Shown here: positions 36,525-46,500 of the stretch, one piece after another
How the letters are laid out: each line of letters starts with the position of its first letter
Position numbering within the stretch: the first letter of the stretch is position 1
DNA from: Chryseotalea sanaruensis
GTDB taxonomy: Bacteria > Bacteroidota > Bacteroidia > Cytophagales > Cyclobacteriaceae
Reading direction: 5' to 3'
Assembly: GCF_003990915.1 (NCBI RefSeq)
Contig: NZ_BHXQ01000003.1
Location: 310,001-374,000, forward strand
DNA: 64,000 nucleotides
Position numbers and translations under genes: made by a program
The notes under the pieces: model-generated
What the model was told of the DNA's origin: nothing
The model's database searches: none
Seen by the model: the letters and a program-made list of their open reading frames with translations, nothing else

Positions 36525-39005
36525 ATGGCAGAGAATACCTACAAAAGCAACACTTTCAAGAAACCTGAAAAGGAAAAAGACAAGGAGAAGAAGAGTAAAA
36601 AGGCTAACACTGCCGACAAAAAGCCTTTCTTCTCATTTTTACAAGATCCACGATTTAGACTCGCGGCTGGTTTTGTATTAATCGTAAGTTCACTTTTCTT
36701 ATTCGCCAGTTTTTTATCCTATTTGTTTACTGGCAAAGCGGACCAAAGTGTTATTGAAGCATTGGCTACCGACAGCATACTTGAAGCTGGAATGGAAACT
36801 GATAACTGGGTAGGTCTGTGGGGCGCTATAGTTTCTCATGCTTTTATTTTTCGTTGGTTTGGTATTGCCGCTTTTTTTATTCCCCCCATTATTTTCATTG
36901 CAGGCTTTCGAATGGTTTTTAAAAGAAGTATTGCTTCTTTAGTTAACACCACCATTTTTTCAATTTTCTCCATTTTATGGTTAAGCCTCATGTTTGGATA
37001 CATCACCCTTCAAAGCGATGGCGTATCTGAGTGGGGTTTTCTGGGTGGTGGCTTAGGTTATAATTTGGCATTAGTAAGTGATAGTATTTTTGGATGGGGA
37101 ACATTTCTAGTCTTAATATTAACCTTGCTCATATTTATCATCTTTTATTTTAATGTTACAGCCATCAATGCCTTTCAACCTAAAGAGAAATCCATCGGCA
37201 ATGCTGCTTTCGTAGAGGAAAATGATATTGAAAGCGACAAGCAGGGAGACGACAAGATCATTCCTACTTACACTGACGACAAAGATGTGTGGGTAGATGA
37301 TTTGAAATCAGAAGAAATTCCTGATCCTGTTTTAGTAGCACCTGCCGCAGTTTCTTCCAGCGAAATAAAATTGGAGATCGAAAAATCTGAACCCGCTAAA
37401 AATACACCCAAGCAAGAACCTGTTTTCACCATAGAGGAGCAATTAGAAACCGATAAACTGGCTGAACAATTGGTAGAGCAACAAGGTGCTTATGATCCTA
37501 CACTTGAACTCAGCCATTACAAGTTTCCACCACTTGAATTACTGAGAGAATATGAAGTGGGTAAAGTACAAGTAACCCAAGAAGAACTTAACCAAAACAA
37601 AGACCGTATTGTTGCCACACTCGTCAACTTTAAGATTGGTATACAAAGTATCAAAGCCACTATCGGCCCAACGGTAACGCTATACGAGATTGTACCCGAT
37701 GCCGGCATTAAAATTTCGCGTATTAAAAACCTGGAAGATGATATTGCCCTGAGTTTATCAGCACTTGGTATTCGTATTATCGCCCCCATCCCCGGCAAGG
37801 GAACTATTGGTATAGAAGTGCCAAATAAAAACCGCGAGATGGTAAGCATCCGTTCCGTGCTAAGTATCGAGCGCTTTCAAAAATCTGATTACGAATTACC
37901 TATTGCTTTAGGTAAAACAATTTCCAACGAAGTGCACATTATCGATCTGGCTAAAATGCCTCACTTACTGGTGGCAGGTGCAACAGGTCAGGGTAAATCC
38001 GTTGGTTTAAATGTCATCCTCGCTTCTTTATTATATAAGCGCCATCCAAGTACTTTAAAATTTGTATTAGTCGATCCGAAGAAAGTGGAGATGTCCATCT
38101 TCTCAAAAATAGAACGTCATTACCTGGCTAAACTTCCCAACAGTGAAGAAGCCATCATTACTGATACCCGTAAGGTTGTACATACACTCAATTCATTGTG
38201 TATTGAAATGGAAAACCGTTACGAAATTTTAAAAGATGCAGGTGCTCGTAACCTTAAAGAATACAACACCAAGTTTGTAGCCCGTAAACTTAATCCAAAA
38301 GAAGGTCACCGCTTTTTGCCTTATATCGTTTTGGTTATTGATGAGTTGGCCGACTTGATGATGACAGCAGGCAAAGAAGTGGAAACACCGATTGCACGTC
38401 TGGCACAGTTGGCACGCGCTATTGGTATACATTTGGTAGTTGCAACGCAGCGTCCATCGGTAAATGTTATTACAGGTGTAATCAAGGCGAACTTCCCTGC
38501 TCGTTTGTCATTCCGTGTTACCTCCAAGGTCGATTCACGTACTATTCTCGATGCAGGTGGTGCCGATCAATTGGTTGGTCAGGGTGATATGTTATTGTCA
38601 AACGGAAATGATGTTATCCGCTTACAATGTCCTTTCGTAGATACACCCGAAATTGATAAAGTCTGCGATTTTATTGGGTCACAACGCGGTTACGATTCTG
38701 CCTATATGCTGCCTGAATACGAAGGCGATGATGAAGGTGGCGCTTCTGATGTTGACCTGAGCGAAAGAGATGCCTTATTTGAAGATGCTGCGAAGCTTAT
38801 CGTGATGCACCAACAAGGCAGTACCTCCCTCATCCAGCGAAAGCTGAAATTAGGCTATAACCGTGCTGGCCGATTGATTGACCAACTCGAGGCTGCTGGC
38901 ATTGTCGGCTCTTTTGAGGGCAGTAAGGCCAGAGAAGTTTTAATAAAAGATGAGATGAGTTTGGAACAATTATTGTCCTCTCTTCGCGAAAAACACGGAC
39001 AATAA
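36525..39005 (+). CDS. ftsK: DNA translocase FtsK/SpoIIIE
   Basis: The 826-residue protein opens with a lysine-rich cytoplasmic N-terminus, then about four membrane helices between residues 45 and 235, a short acidic linker and the motor domain. Walker A is GATGQGKS (485-492), and Walker B is VLVIDELADLMM with Asp606-Glu607. The C-terminal gamma winged-helix (STSLIQRKLKLGYNRAGRLI, then DQLEAAGIVGS) recognises KOPS-type sequences. FtsK pumps chromosome ends through the division septum and activates XerCD at dif. The linker is short compared with E. coli FtsK, as usual in Bacteroidota. It is followed by lolA, the common arrangement in this phylum. Confidence 0.97.
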   Translation: MAENTYKSNTFKKPEKEKDKEKKSKKANTADKKPFFSFLQDPRFRLAAGFVLIVSSLFLFASFLSYLFTGKADQSVIEALATDSILEAGMETDNWVGLWGAIVSHAFIFRWFGIAAFFIPPIIFIAGFRMVFKRSIASLVNTTIFSIFSILWLSLMFGYITLQSDGVSEWGFLGGGLGYNLALVSDSIFGWGTFLVLILTLLIFIIFYFNVTAINAFQPKEKSIGNAAFVEENDIESDKQGDDKIIPTYTDDKDVWVDDLKSEEIPDPVLVAPAAVSSSEIKLEIEKSEPAKNTPKQEPVFTIEEQLETDKLAEQLVEQQGAYDPTLELSHYKFPPLELLREYEVGKVQVTQEELNQNKDRIVATLVNFKIGIQSIKATIGPTVTLYEIVPDAGIKISRIKNLEDDIALSLSALGIRIIAPIPGKGTIGIEVPNKNREMVSIRSVLSIERFQKSDYELPIALGKTISNEVHIIDLAKMPHLLVAGATGQGKSVGLNVILASLLYKRHPSTLKFVLVDPKKVEMSIFSKIERHYLAKLPNSEEAIITDTRKVVHTLNSLCIEMENRYEILKDAGARNLKEYNTKFVARKLNPKEGHRFLPYIVLVIDELADLMMTAGKEVETPIARLAQLARAIGIHLVVATQRPSVNVITGVIKANFPARLSFRVTSKVDSRTILDAGGADQLVGQGDMLLSNGNDVIRLQCPFVDTPEIDKVCDFIGSQRGYDSAYMLPEYEGDDEGGASDVDLSERDALFEDAAKLIVMHQQGSTSLIQRKLKLGYNRAGRLIDQLEAAGIVGSFEGSKAREVLIKDEMSLEQLLSSLREKHGQ

Positions 39006-39013
39006 TATCTTTG
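39006..39013 (+). promoter_or_regulatory. Bacteroidota -7 promoter element TATCTTTG upstream of lolA
   Basis: TATCTTTG matches the TAnnTTTG -7 consensus exactly and lies 25 bases before the lolA start, directly after the ftsK stop codon. A clear TTTG at -33 is not seen, so strength is uncertain. It suggests lolA has its own transcript besides any ftsK read-through. Confidence 0.55.
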
Positions 39014-39038
39014 CATTTTCATTAACAGAGCCAACAAT

Positions 39039-39680
39039 ATGAAAAACCTGATTTTCACGGCATTAGCCCTTTTTACAGTCACTTTTGCATTCTCTCAATA
39101 CGATGCCAAGGCCCTCGAAACACTTGAGGCCATGAGCAAAAAATATAAAGCTATTCCTGCCTTCGAAGCCAATATTACATCAACCATGACTAATGAAACT
39201 GAGGGTATAAAAGAGGAATTTAAAGGCAAAATCACTGTTAAAGGCGATAAATTCAGGTTAGCACTCGAAGATCAGGAAATTATTAACAACGGTGTAACCG
39301 TATGGACTTACCTGCCTGCCGCCAAGGAAGTTAACATCGATAACTACGATCCAGGGTCTGACGAAATCAATCCTTCGAAAATTTACGAAGCCTATAAAAA
39401 AGGTTTTAAATATATATACCTGACTGATAAAACAGAGAATGGTGTTTTGTGTGAGGAAATTGATTTAATTCCTGAAAAAAGAGATGCTCAGTATTTTAAG
39501 ATTAAAATGATGATCGGCAAGAAAGATAAGAATATCCAAAGTTGGACTATGTTCGACAAGAGTGGCAACAAGTATAAATACACCATTAACAAGTTCACGC
39601 CAAACGCTGCCATTACCGATGCTTTCTTCACTTTCGATGCAAAGAAATATCCAGGTATTGAAGTAATTGACTTGCGATAA
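39039..39680 (+). CDS. lolA: LolA-like periplasmic lipoprotein carrier
   Basis: The 213-residue protein has a signal peptide (MKNLIFTALALFTVTFAFSQ) and the half-barrel LolA fold pattern: KYKAIPAFEANITSTM, FKGKITVKGDKFRLALEDQE, GVTVWTYLPAAKEVNI, then a late FTPNAAITDAFFTFDAKKYP. LolA shuttles lipoproteins from the LolCDE complex to the outer membrane, which this lipoprotein-rich organism would need. It lies 33 bases after ftsK and is followed by a strong terminator. Confidence 0.93.
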   Translation: MKNLIFTALALFTVTFAFSQYDAKALETLEAMSKKYKAIPAFEANITSTMTNETEGIKEEFKGKITVKGDKFRLALEDQEIINNGVTVWTYLPAAKEVNIDNYDPGSDEINPSKIYEAYKKGFKYIYLTDKTENGVLCEEIDLIPEKRDAQYFKIKMMIGKKDKNIQSWTMFDKSGNKYKYTINKFTPNAAITDAFFTFDAKKYPGIEVIDLR

Positions 39681-39697
39681 ATAATTTCATTTCTAGT

Positions 39698-39727
39698 AAA
39701 AGCTGATCCACCGGGTCAGCTTTTTTT
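39698..39727 (+). terminator. Intrinsic terminator after lolA
   Basis: AGCTGATCC (39701-39709) pairs with GGGTCAGCT (39713-39721) around a 3-base loop with one G-U pair. It is preceded by AAA and followed by a T run to 39727. It ends the ftsK-lolA transcript 20 bases after the lolA stop. Confidence 0.85.
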
Positions 39728-39820
39728 ATGCATACGCAACAGCAGCAAATACTCCTTTGTCGCCCATACAACAACTTTATCCACGTCTTTCTTTACATTC
39801 GTTGTCATAAAATACTGGAA

Positions 39821-40510
39821 ATGAATCCCGAAGAAAAAATAATCAATGGCTATCCGTTTTTACGTTACTATCAACAGCCGTACGAAGCTGATGAACTCAT
39901 TAAACGAAGTCAGGATTTCTATACCTTTATTAATCAGCGTAGAACAGTAAGAGACTTTTCATCACGCCCCATACCAAAAGAAGTAATTCAAAATATTTTA
40001 CTTACTGCCTCTTCTGCCCCATCAGGTGCGCACAAACAACCCTGGACTTTTTGTGTAGTGAGTAACCCTGAGATTAAAAAACAAATCAGAGCAGCAGCAG
40101 AGCAGGAAGAGTTTGAAAGTTATAATGGCCGCATGAGTGAAGAATGGAAAGACGATTTAAAAGCACTCGCCACCGACTGGCATAAACCATTTTTAGAAAC
40201 TGCTCCCTATCTAATTATTGTTTTTAAAAAAGTGTATGATCTGGGTCATCAAAATGAAAAACGAAACAATTATTACGTAACCGAATCGACAGGACTTGCC
40301 TGTGGATTTTTATTGACAGCAATACACAACGCTGGGCTAGTGGCATTAACACATACACCCAGTCCGATGAATTTTGTCAGTAAGATTTTAAAACGACCTG
40401 AAAATGAAAGACCATTTTTACTTATACCGGTTGGTTACGCTGCAGAAGAAACGTATGTACCCAAACTGGAAAGAAAATCACTTGATGAATTTGCCACTTT
40501 TTACGAGTAG
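39821..40510 (+). CDS. Iodotyrosine deiodinase-like nitroreductase-family flavoprotein
   Basis: 229 residues from MNPEEKIINGYPFLRYYQQP at 39821; the longer frame from 39728 overlaps the terminator and is rejected. FMN-binding motifs of the nitroreductase fold are visible: RRTVRDFSSRPIP (40-52), SSAPSGAHKQPW (64-75) and PVGYAAEETYVP. The whole length resembles mammalian iodotyrosine deiodinase. The three residues that hold the halotyrosine zwitterion there are conserved with the same spacing: Glu97, Tyr101 and Lys122. IYD homologues in bacteria, including Bacteroidota, catalyse reductive dehalogenation of halotyrosines. The catalytic assignment is by family comparison from memory. A different aromatic substrate remains possible. 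Confidence 0.85.
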   Translation: MNPEEKIINGYPFLRYYQQPYEADELIKRSQDFYTFINQRRTVRDFSSRPIPKEVIQNILLTASSAPSGAHKQPWTFCVVSNPEIKKQIRAAAEQEEFESYNGRMSEEWKDDLKALATDWHKPFLETAPYLIIVFKKVYDLGHQNEKRNNYYVTESTGLACGFLLTAIHNAGLVALTHTPSPMNFVSKILKRPENERPFLLIPVGYAAEETYVPKLERKSLDEFATFYE

Positions 40511-40609
40511 CGATGAAATGAAATAAACCATTCAAGGTATACAACGACTCTTAACATGTACATAACACCACTGCCCTATTCCGTTAGAACAAATCAGCCA
40601 TAGCCTTGT

Positions 40610-40617
40610 TATCTTTG
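40610..40617 (+). promoter_or_regulatory. Bacteroidota -7 promoter element TATCTTTG upstream of TonB receptor gene
   Basis: TATCTTTG matches TAnnTTTG exactly, 32 bases before the GTG start of the receptor, followed by CACAATAACACC as a plausible transcript start. No convincing -33 TTTG is present. Confidence 0.5.
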
Positions 40618-40649
40618 CACAATAACACCAACACAACTAACAAAACGCT

Positions 40650-42968
40650 GTGCAATCTAACTTACTTATTTTTTTAGCGCTTTTATGTGGCTTTTCAGCA
40701 AAAGGCCAGGAGGTTTTCTCTGTAAAAGGAAAACTGACAGAACAAACTACGCAAAATCCAGTCCCCTTCGCCAATATTGCAGTGTATACAGAAAAGGGAC
40801 TTAATGGAGGCGTAAGCAGCGACTTAGATGGCAATTTCACTATACTAAAATTAGCACCAGGCACATATACCTTTGAAATACAGGTAATCGGTTACCAAAC
40901 TAAAAAATTGAGCAACGTTAATGTTCAACGAAACATGGATTTAGGTGCCATTAATTTGCTTGAATCAACTACTGTACTAAACGAAATTGTAGTAAAGGGT
41001 GAAGCCATTCGAAAGCCTGTAGAAATTACAGCAGAAGGCATGACCATTAATCCTAATCAAAATATATCCAATACAGGAGGTAGCGCCCTTGATGTGTTGC
41101 GCAACACACCCTCTATTAATGTTGATGCAGAAGGCGGCATTTCACTGCGTGGAAGTAACTCTACCAATATTTTGATTAACGGTCGCAACTCATCCATCAG
41201 CGCCAACCTCGATCAGATTCCAGCGAGTGCCATTAAAAGTATTAAGATTGTGAACAACCCAGGCGCTAAATATGATGCTGATGCTAAAGGCGGTATTATT
41301 AACATAGAACTAAAAAAGGGTGATGATCTTGGCACGCATGGCAATGCAGAGTTTACTATGGGCACTGCAGGTAGATATAATGGCGCAATCCAATTGAGTC
41401 ATCAAACTGTCAAGTATAATATCTACGGTGGCTACGACATACAACGACCAATAAGACCAAGTGTCTCAAGTATTTTCAGACAAAGCTTTGGTGAAAACCC
41501 ACAAACGCTAAGACAGAATGCAACCTTTGATAGAAGTTCACTTAATCAGAATATTAAATTAGGTGGTGATTACTTTTTAGGTAAAAATCAGTTTACCTAC
41601 GAAGGTGTTTTTGGTAACGGTAAAGATGATGATACAGAAAACAGAATAAGCAACATCGTTGATAATGATGGTGAAGAAAATATTCTAAGAAATAACCGCG
41701 AAACAGAAAATGGATTCTCTTACGATAATGCCCTGATCTACGAGCGCAGTTTTGAGAATGAAGAGCAATCGCTAAAAATAGTAGCCAGCAATTCTGGCAG
41801 AGACAACACAGAAAAACAAATGGTTGAAACCGACCGCATGAATGGCAATGTGCTGGAAGAAGGTATTGACCAAAGAAGTGCTACACGCGAAGTTCGAAAC
41901 ATTAGTGTTTTACAAGCGGACTATGTTCATCCCTTCAATAACAATAACAAACTGGAAACCGGTTATAAAACAGTTTTTAGAATGTTTGATAATGACTTCA
42001 ATTTTGAAAACTTGGACAATACCAGCGGTAACTGGATTGAAGATAACACTGTAAGTAACCGCTTCAAGTACCAAGAGGTAGTGTATGCTGCTTATGCCAG
42101 TTATAGCCAAAAGTTTGAACGCTTCTCTTTTGCTGTGGGTAGTCGTATGGAAATGACCAACATCCAAACCAGATTGTTTAATAACAACCAACGCAACAAA
42201 CAACAGTACGCCAACTTTTTCCCTAGTGCAAACTTTCAATACAAACTCAATAAAAAACAAGAGCTGCGCTTTACTTATAGCAAGCGTATAGACAGGCCAG
42301 GAGGATGGCGCTTAAATCCATTCCCGGATATTGCAGACTCTTTGAATATTCGCACCGGCAATCCAGAGTTAAGACCGGAATACATACAGTCTTTTGAATT
42401 AGGTCAACATCTTACACTAGGTCGAATAGATTTAACAACAACAGTTTTCTATCGCTACACCACAGGCATAATCGATTATATCGTGCGGCTTGAAGATGGC
42501 ATCGCCTATGGACGACCAGAAAACTTAAATGACGGTTATGACCTGGGCTTCGAATTTATAGCAGTGTCTCCCCTAACCTCCTGGTTAAGCTTAAACGTTG
42601 GTTACTCACTCTTTCAGCGCAATGTAGATGGCTCTAACGTAAGTGCAGAGTTTGTAAACAGCAATCTCGCCTGGAACACAAAGGCAGTAGCAGACTTCTT
42701 ATTACCCGCTTCCTTTAAGTTTCAAATAACAGGCAATTACGAATCTCCTGAAATAGAAGCGCAGGGCACAGATGTAGCACGGTATAATGTAGACCTAAGT
42801 ATGTCTAAGTCCATTAAAGATGGTAAGGCTAAAATCAGTATCTCCGCCAGAGATGTATTTAACACTTTGCGCTATGGTGGCACCTCCTTCGCTGACTCTT
42901 TCCGACAAGAGCGTTTTGTAAAACCGCAGAGCAGGATTTTTCTGGTGAGTTTGGGTTTTAAAATCTAG
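40650..42968 (+). CDS. TonB-dependent outer-membrane receptor (CarboxypepD_reg plus OMP_b-brl_3 type)
   Basis: The 772-residue protein starts at GTG; an in-frame TAA at 40638 leaves no upstream ATG. The signal peptide is MQSNLLIFLALLCGFSAKGQ. A carboxypeptidase-regulatory-like domain (residues about 23-105, GKLTEQTTQNPVPFANIAVY) precedes a plug-like domain with GGSALDVLRNTPSINVDAEG and INGRNSSISANLDQIPASAI. The barrel has YSKRIDRPGGWRLNPFPD and IRTGNPELRPEYIQSFELG. It lacks an adjacent SusD, so it is not a SusC. The ligand could be a metal chelate, vitamin or peptide and cannot be determined. It stands alone, with its own promoter element. Confidence 0.93.
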   Translation: MQSNLLIFLALLCGFSAKGQEVFSVKGKLTEQTTQNPVPFANIAVYTEKGLNGGVSSDLDGNFTILKLAPGTYTFEIQVIGYQTKKLSNVNVQRNMDLGAINLLESTTVLNEIVVKGEAIRKPVEITAEGMTINPNQNISNTGGSALDVLRNTPSINVDAEGGISLRGSNSTNILINGRNSSISANLDQIPASAIKSIKIVNNPGAKYDADAKGGIINIELKKGDDLGTHGNAEFTMGTAGRYNGAIQLSHQTVKYNIYGGYDIQRPIRPSVSSIFRQSFGENPQTLRQNATFDRSSLNQNIKLGGDYFLGKNQFTYEGVFGNGKDDDTENRISNIVDNDGEENILRNNRETENGFSYDNALIYERSFENEEQSLKIVASNSGRDNTEKQMVETDRMNGNVLEEGIDQRSATREVRNISVLQADYVHPFNNNNKLETGYKTVFRMFDNDFNFENLDNTSGNWIEDNTVSNRFKYQEVVYAAYASYSQKFERFSFAVGSRMEMTNIQTRLFNNNQRNKQQYANFFPSANFQYKLNKKQELRFTYSKRIDRPGGWRLNPFPDIADSLNIRTGNPELRPEYIQSFELGQHLTLGRIDLTTTVFYRYTTGIIDYIVRLEDGIAYGRPENLNDGYDLGFEFIAVSPLTSWLSLNVGYSLFQRNVDGSNVSAEFVNSNLAWNTKAVADFLLPASFKFQITGNYESPEIEAQGTDVARYNVDLSMSKSIKDGKAKISISARDVFNTLRYGGTSFADSFRQERFVKPQSRIFLVSLGFKI

Positions 42969-42973
42969 TCAAA

Positions 42974-43101
42974 TCGATGTTGGTTGATCGTTGTTAGTTG
43001 TTCGCATTAACTAGTCCAAGACGAATAAAATCTAACATCGTTGTTGGTTGACCGTTGTTAGTTGTTCGGTTTGACATGCCCAATACGAATAAAATCTAAA
43101 A
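42974..43101. repeat. Two tandem copies of a 64-bp unit after the TonB receptor gene
   Basis: Copy 1 is 42974-43037 and copy 2 is 43038-43101. Both contain TTGGTTGA, CGTTGTTAGTTGTTCG and ACGAATAAAATCTAA at the same offsets, with differences mainly in the middle. No coding frame spans them. Confidence 0.85.
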
Positions 43102-43540
43102 CCTACAAATCCCTTAAAGCAACTCTAACTATTCGCGTCTTTGCGAGTGAGAGGGTTGGCTTGTGTGTAGGGCGAGCGAAGCAATCTGAAAATTACTGGT
43201 GGTTAGTCGAATGAATAGCTGTTTATACTGTATCCGTTAGTTACCCTTTTTAAGGTATACAAAAAAAGCCCTGTTCAATATAGCAGCCAGGATTTGCTAT
43301 TCTGCACAAAACCTTCCGATATTAGTAACTATACACACATCGATGGGCTCTAAAAACGAAATATATCTAATTATTGTATGTAGCTAGTATTTATGTGCAA
43401 GCTCCAAGCGTCACGGTAAATAGTGTTTTGGGAGCTGGATCATATCGAAACTATGAACAAAAATGAAAGTTAAGGGCTCTTTGATTATACAACTTTCCTG
43501 TAGCATCCCTAATACAAATGGTCCACTATAAATTAACACT
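43102..43540. other. Non-coding gap before the PHP-ATPase gene
   Basis: No credible gene lies here. At 43130-43190 there is GCGTCTTTGCGAG, then GGCTTGTGTGTAGGG, then GCGAGCGAAGCAATCT, the last resembling a dispersed intergenic element common in bacterial genomes. The middle piece recurs after the lipocalin-like gene near 49863. Beyond it the sequence becomes AT-rich up to the start codon. Confidence 0.5.
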
Positions 43541-46500
43541 ATGAATGATAAAAGAGGCTCTAAATGGCGAAAATGGGACTTACATGTTCATACTCCAGCT
43601 TCTCTTATTCAATCCTTCAAAGCAGATGGGGATAATGATGTATGGGAAACCTATATTAAAGATCTTGAAAGTCTTCCAAAAGAAATCCAAGTCCTAGGAA
43701 TAAACGACTATATCTTTATTGATGGCTACAGGAAAGTTCTTGATTATAAATCCAAGGGTCGATTATCGAATATTCAACTTATACTTCCTGTAATAGAATT
43801 TAGAATAAAGAAATTTGCTGGACATCGTCAATTCAAGCGTATTAATCTGCATATAATATTCTCTGAAGAGGTTACACCAGAAATTATTCAAGCTCAATTC
43901 TTGAATGGATTAAGTGCTAAATATAGCTTGACACCAGGGTTAAATGGTGGAATTTCATGGGGCGGATTAATCACCTCTGAAAGTTTGCTCGATCTTGGTC
44001 GCCAAATCAAAGCCGGAGTCCCAGCTCATGAACTGCAACATTTTGGATCGGATTTAGAGGAGGGCTTTAATAATCTTAACTGTGATGAAGACGAAATCAT
44101 TTCTTTCTTAGAAAACTCGACATATTTCACGGATAAATTTCTAATTGCAATTGGTAAAACTGAATGGGATGCTTTTTCTTGGAATGATAATAGTATTGCA
44201 GAAAAGAAAGATGCAATCAATAAATGTCATATAGTTTTTACATCATCGGAAAGCATTCCAGCCTTTTATAAGGGTAAGGAAAAATTAACAGAACAACATG
44301 TAAATAATCTCTTATTGGATTGCAGTGATGCTCATCATAATTCGAGCACGAAAATGAAAGATCGAATAGGGAAATGCTATACTTGGATAAAATCTGACCC
44401 CTCTTTCGAAGGATTAAAACAAATCCTACATGAACGTGATAGAGTCTTCATTGGGGAAAAACCCGAACTAATAAATAGAATTGAGGGTAATCCAACCAAA
44501 TTCATTGAAAAAATTAGTATAACAAGAATTCCAAATTCTCCACTTAATGAACTATGGTTTGACGGGCTAGATATATCTCTTAATGCGGGGTTAGTTGCCA
44601 TTATTGGTAATAAAGGAAATGGTAAAAGTGCATTGGCTGATATTATTGGGCTGTGCGGAAACACCCATAATGCTGACAACTTTTCTTTCTTAAATAGTGA
44701 AAAGTTTAAAAAAAGGAAGCCATCAAATAAAGCAGAAGAGTTTGAAGCTACTTTGACATGGAGAAATGGAACGACCAATACAAAGCGACTTAGTGAGGAT
44801 GTCGATCGCAATTTGACAGAGAGGGTAAAATATATTCCACAAAATTTTCTCGAAACATTATGTTCTGTAGAAGATGGCATAGATTTCGAAAAAGAACTTA
44901 GGAAAATCATCTTCTCACATACCCCACAAAGTGATAGAATTGGAGCTAACTCACTTGATGAATTAATATCGAATAAAAGTGAGGTTATTCAACAGAGTGT
45001 AAACAAAATCAAAAATGAAATCACAACACTAAATAATAAAATTGCAGATATTGAATCTAAAAGAAATCCTAATTATAGAAAAACAATACAAGACTCACAT
45101 GATAAGAAAAAGATAGAACTTGAAGCTCATGACAAAATTAAACCTAATGCCGTACCTGCGCCACAAAACAGTGGCCTTCAAGAAGCTATAAACAAACAAA
45201 TAGAAACTCTTAGAGAAAAGCTCCTTCAGCTTGAAAAAACAATAGTAGAAAAAAATCAAGAAAAAACAGATTTAAATGTTTCTATAAACGAACTAACTAA
45301 AGCTGATCAAGCAATATCGAATCTATCCAATGAATTTAACTCCTTTATAGCCTCTCAGAAGCCAATTTATGAAAAGTACAACATTCAACTTGATGACATA
45401 GTTACTCTTAATATTAACAGCGAGCCAATAACATCACTAATTTCTGAAAAGCAGAAAGGATTAATCTCCGTAAACAACTCATTAGGCAATTCAGATGACA
45501 GCTTACCGTCTCAAATAAAAAATATACTTGATGAGATCACAACATTAAAGGAGAAATTAGACGAGCCTTCCAAATTGCACCAACAATATTTGAGCAATCT
45601 TAAAGTTTGGGAAACAGGCCGAGCTGCTATTGTAGGAGAAAAACAAGTTGAAGGAACTCTTGCGTATTTCGAAGAAGTATTACGCTACATAGATAATGAT
45701 CTCAAGACCGAATTTGAAACCGCTAGAAATGCACGTAGAGCCCTTGTAGAAAATCTCTATGACAAAAAAAACGAAATTATAAGCCTATATAGACAGCTCT
45801 TTAAACCAGTAACAGATTTTATTCACGCGGATAACAATTTAACGGATAATTATAAAATTAAGCTTGATGTTTCCTTGCGTCTTCAAGGATTCATTGAAAA
45901 GTTCTTCGACCATATAAGTGTTGGTGCGAAAGGAAGTTTTATTGGGAAAGAAGATGGCTATAAAAAATTGGAACAAATAATCGAAGTTTCTGAGCTCAAT
46001 ACAAAAGAAGGATTTATACTTTTTATTCAGGAACTAATTACCCATCTTTTTTATGACAGAAGGACGGACCAAGACAATGCTTCACGCAATCTTCAGGATC
46101 AACTAAAGAAAGGCTATGGCCCTGTAGATTTCTACAATTTCCTTTTCTCAATGGACTATCTAAATCCAATTTATAAATTAAAATTAGGTGATAAAGAATT
46201 ATCAGAACTTTCTCCGGGTGAACGAGGTGCTTTACTTCTGATCTTTTACCTTTTACTTGACAACGATAATATCCCTTTAGTTATTGACCAACCTGAGGAA
46301 AATTTAGACAATCAAAGCGTCCATACAATCATTGGGAAATTCATAAAGCAAGTAAAAGATAAGCGTCAGATAATTATTGTTACACACAACCCTAATTTGG
46401 CAATTGTATGCGATGCCGAGCAAATTATTCACATTAAAATAACCAAAGAAGATGCTAATAAAGTCAGTTATACTACAGGAGCAATCGAGAATCCAACGAT

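Noticed and set aside
44377..44910. 177-codon minus-strand open frame inside the PHP-ATPase gene
   Set aside because: It lies wholly antisense to a protein with clear Walker and PHP motifs; its translation is Ser/Phe/Leu-rich shadow sequence with no domain.
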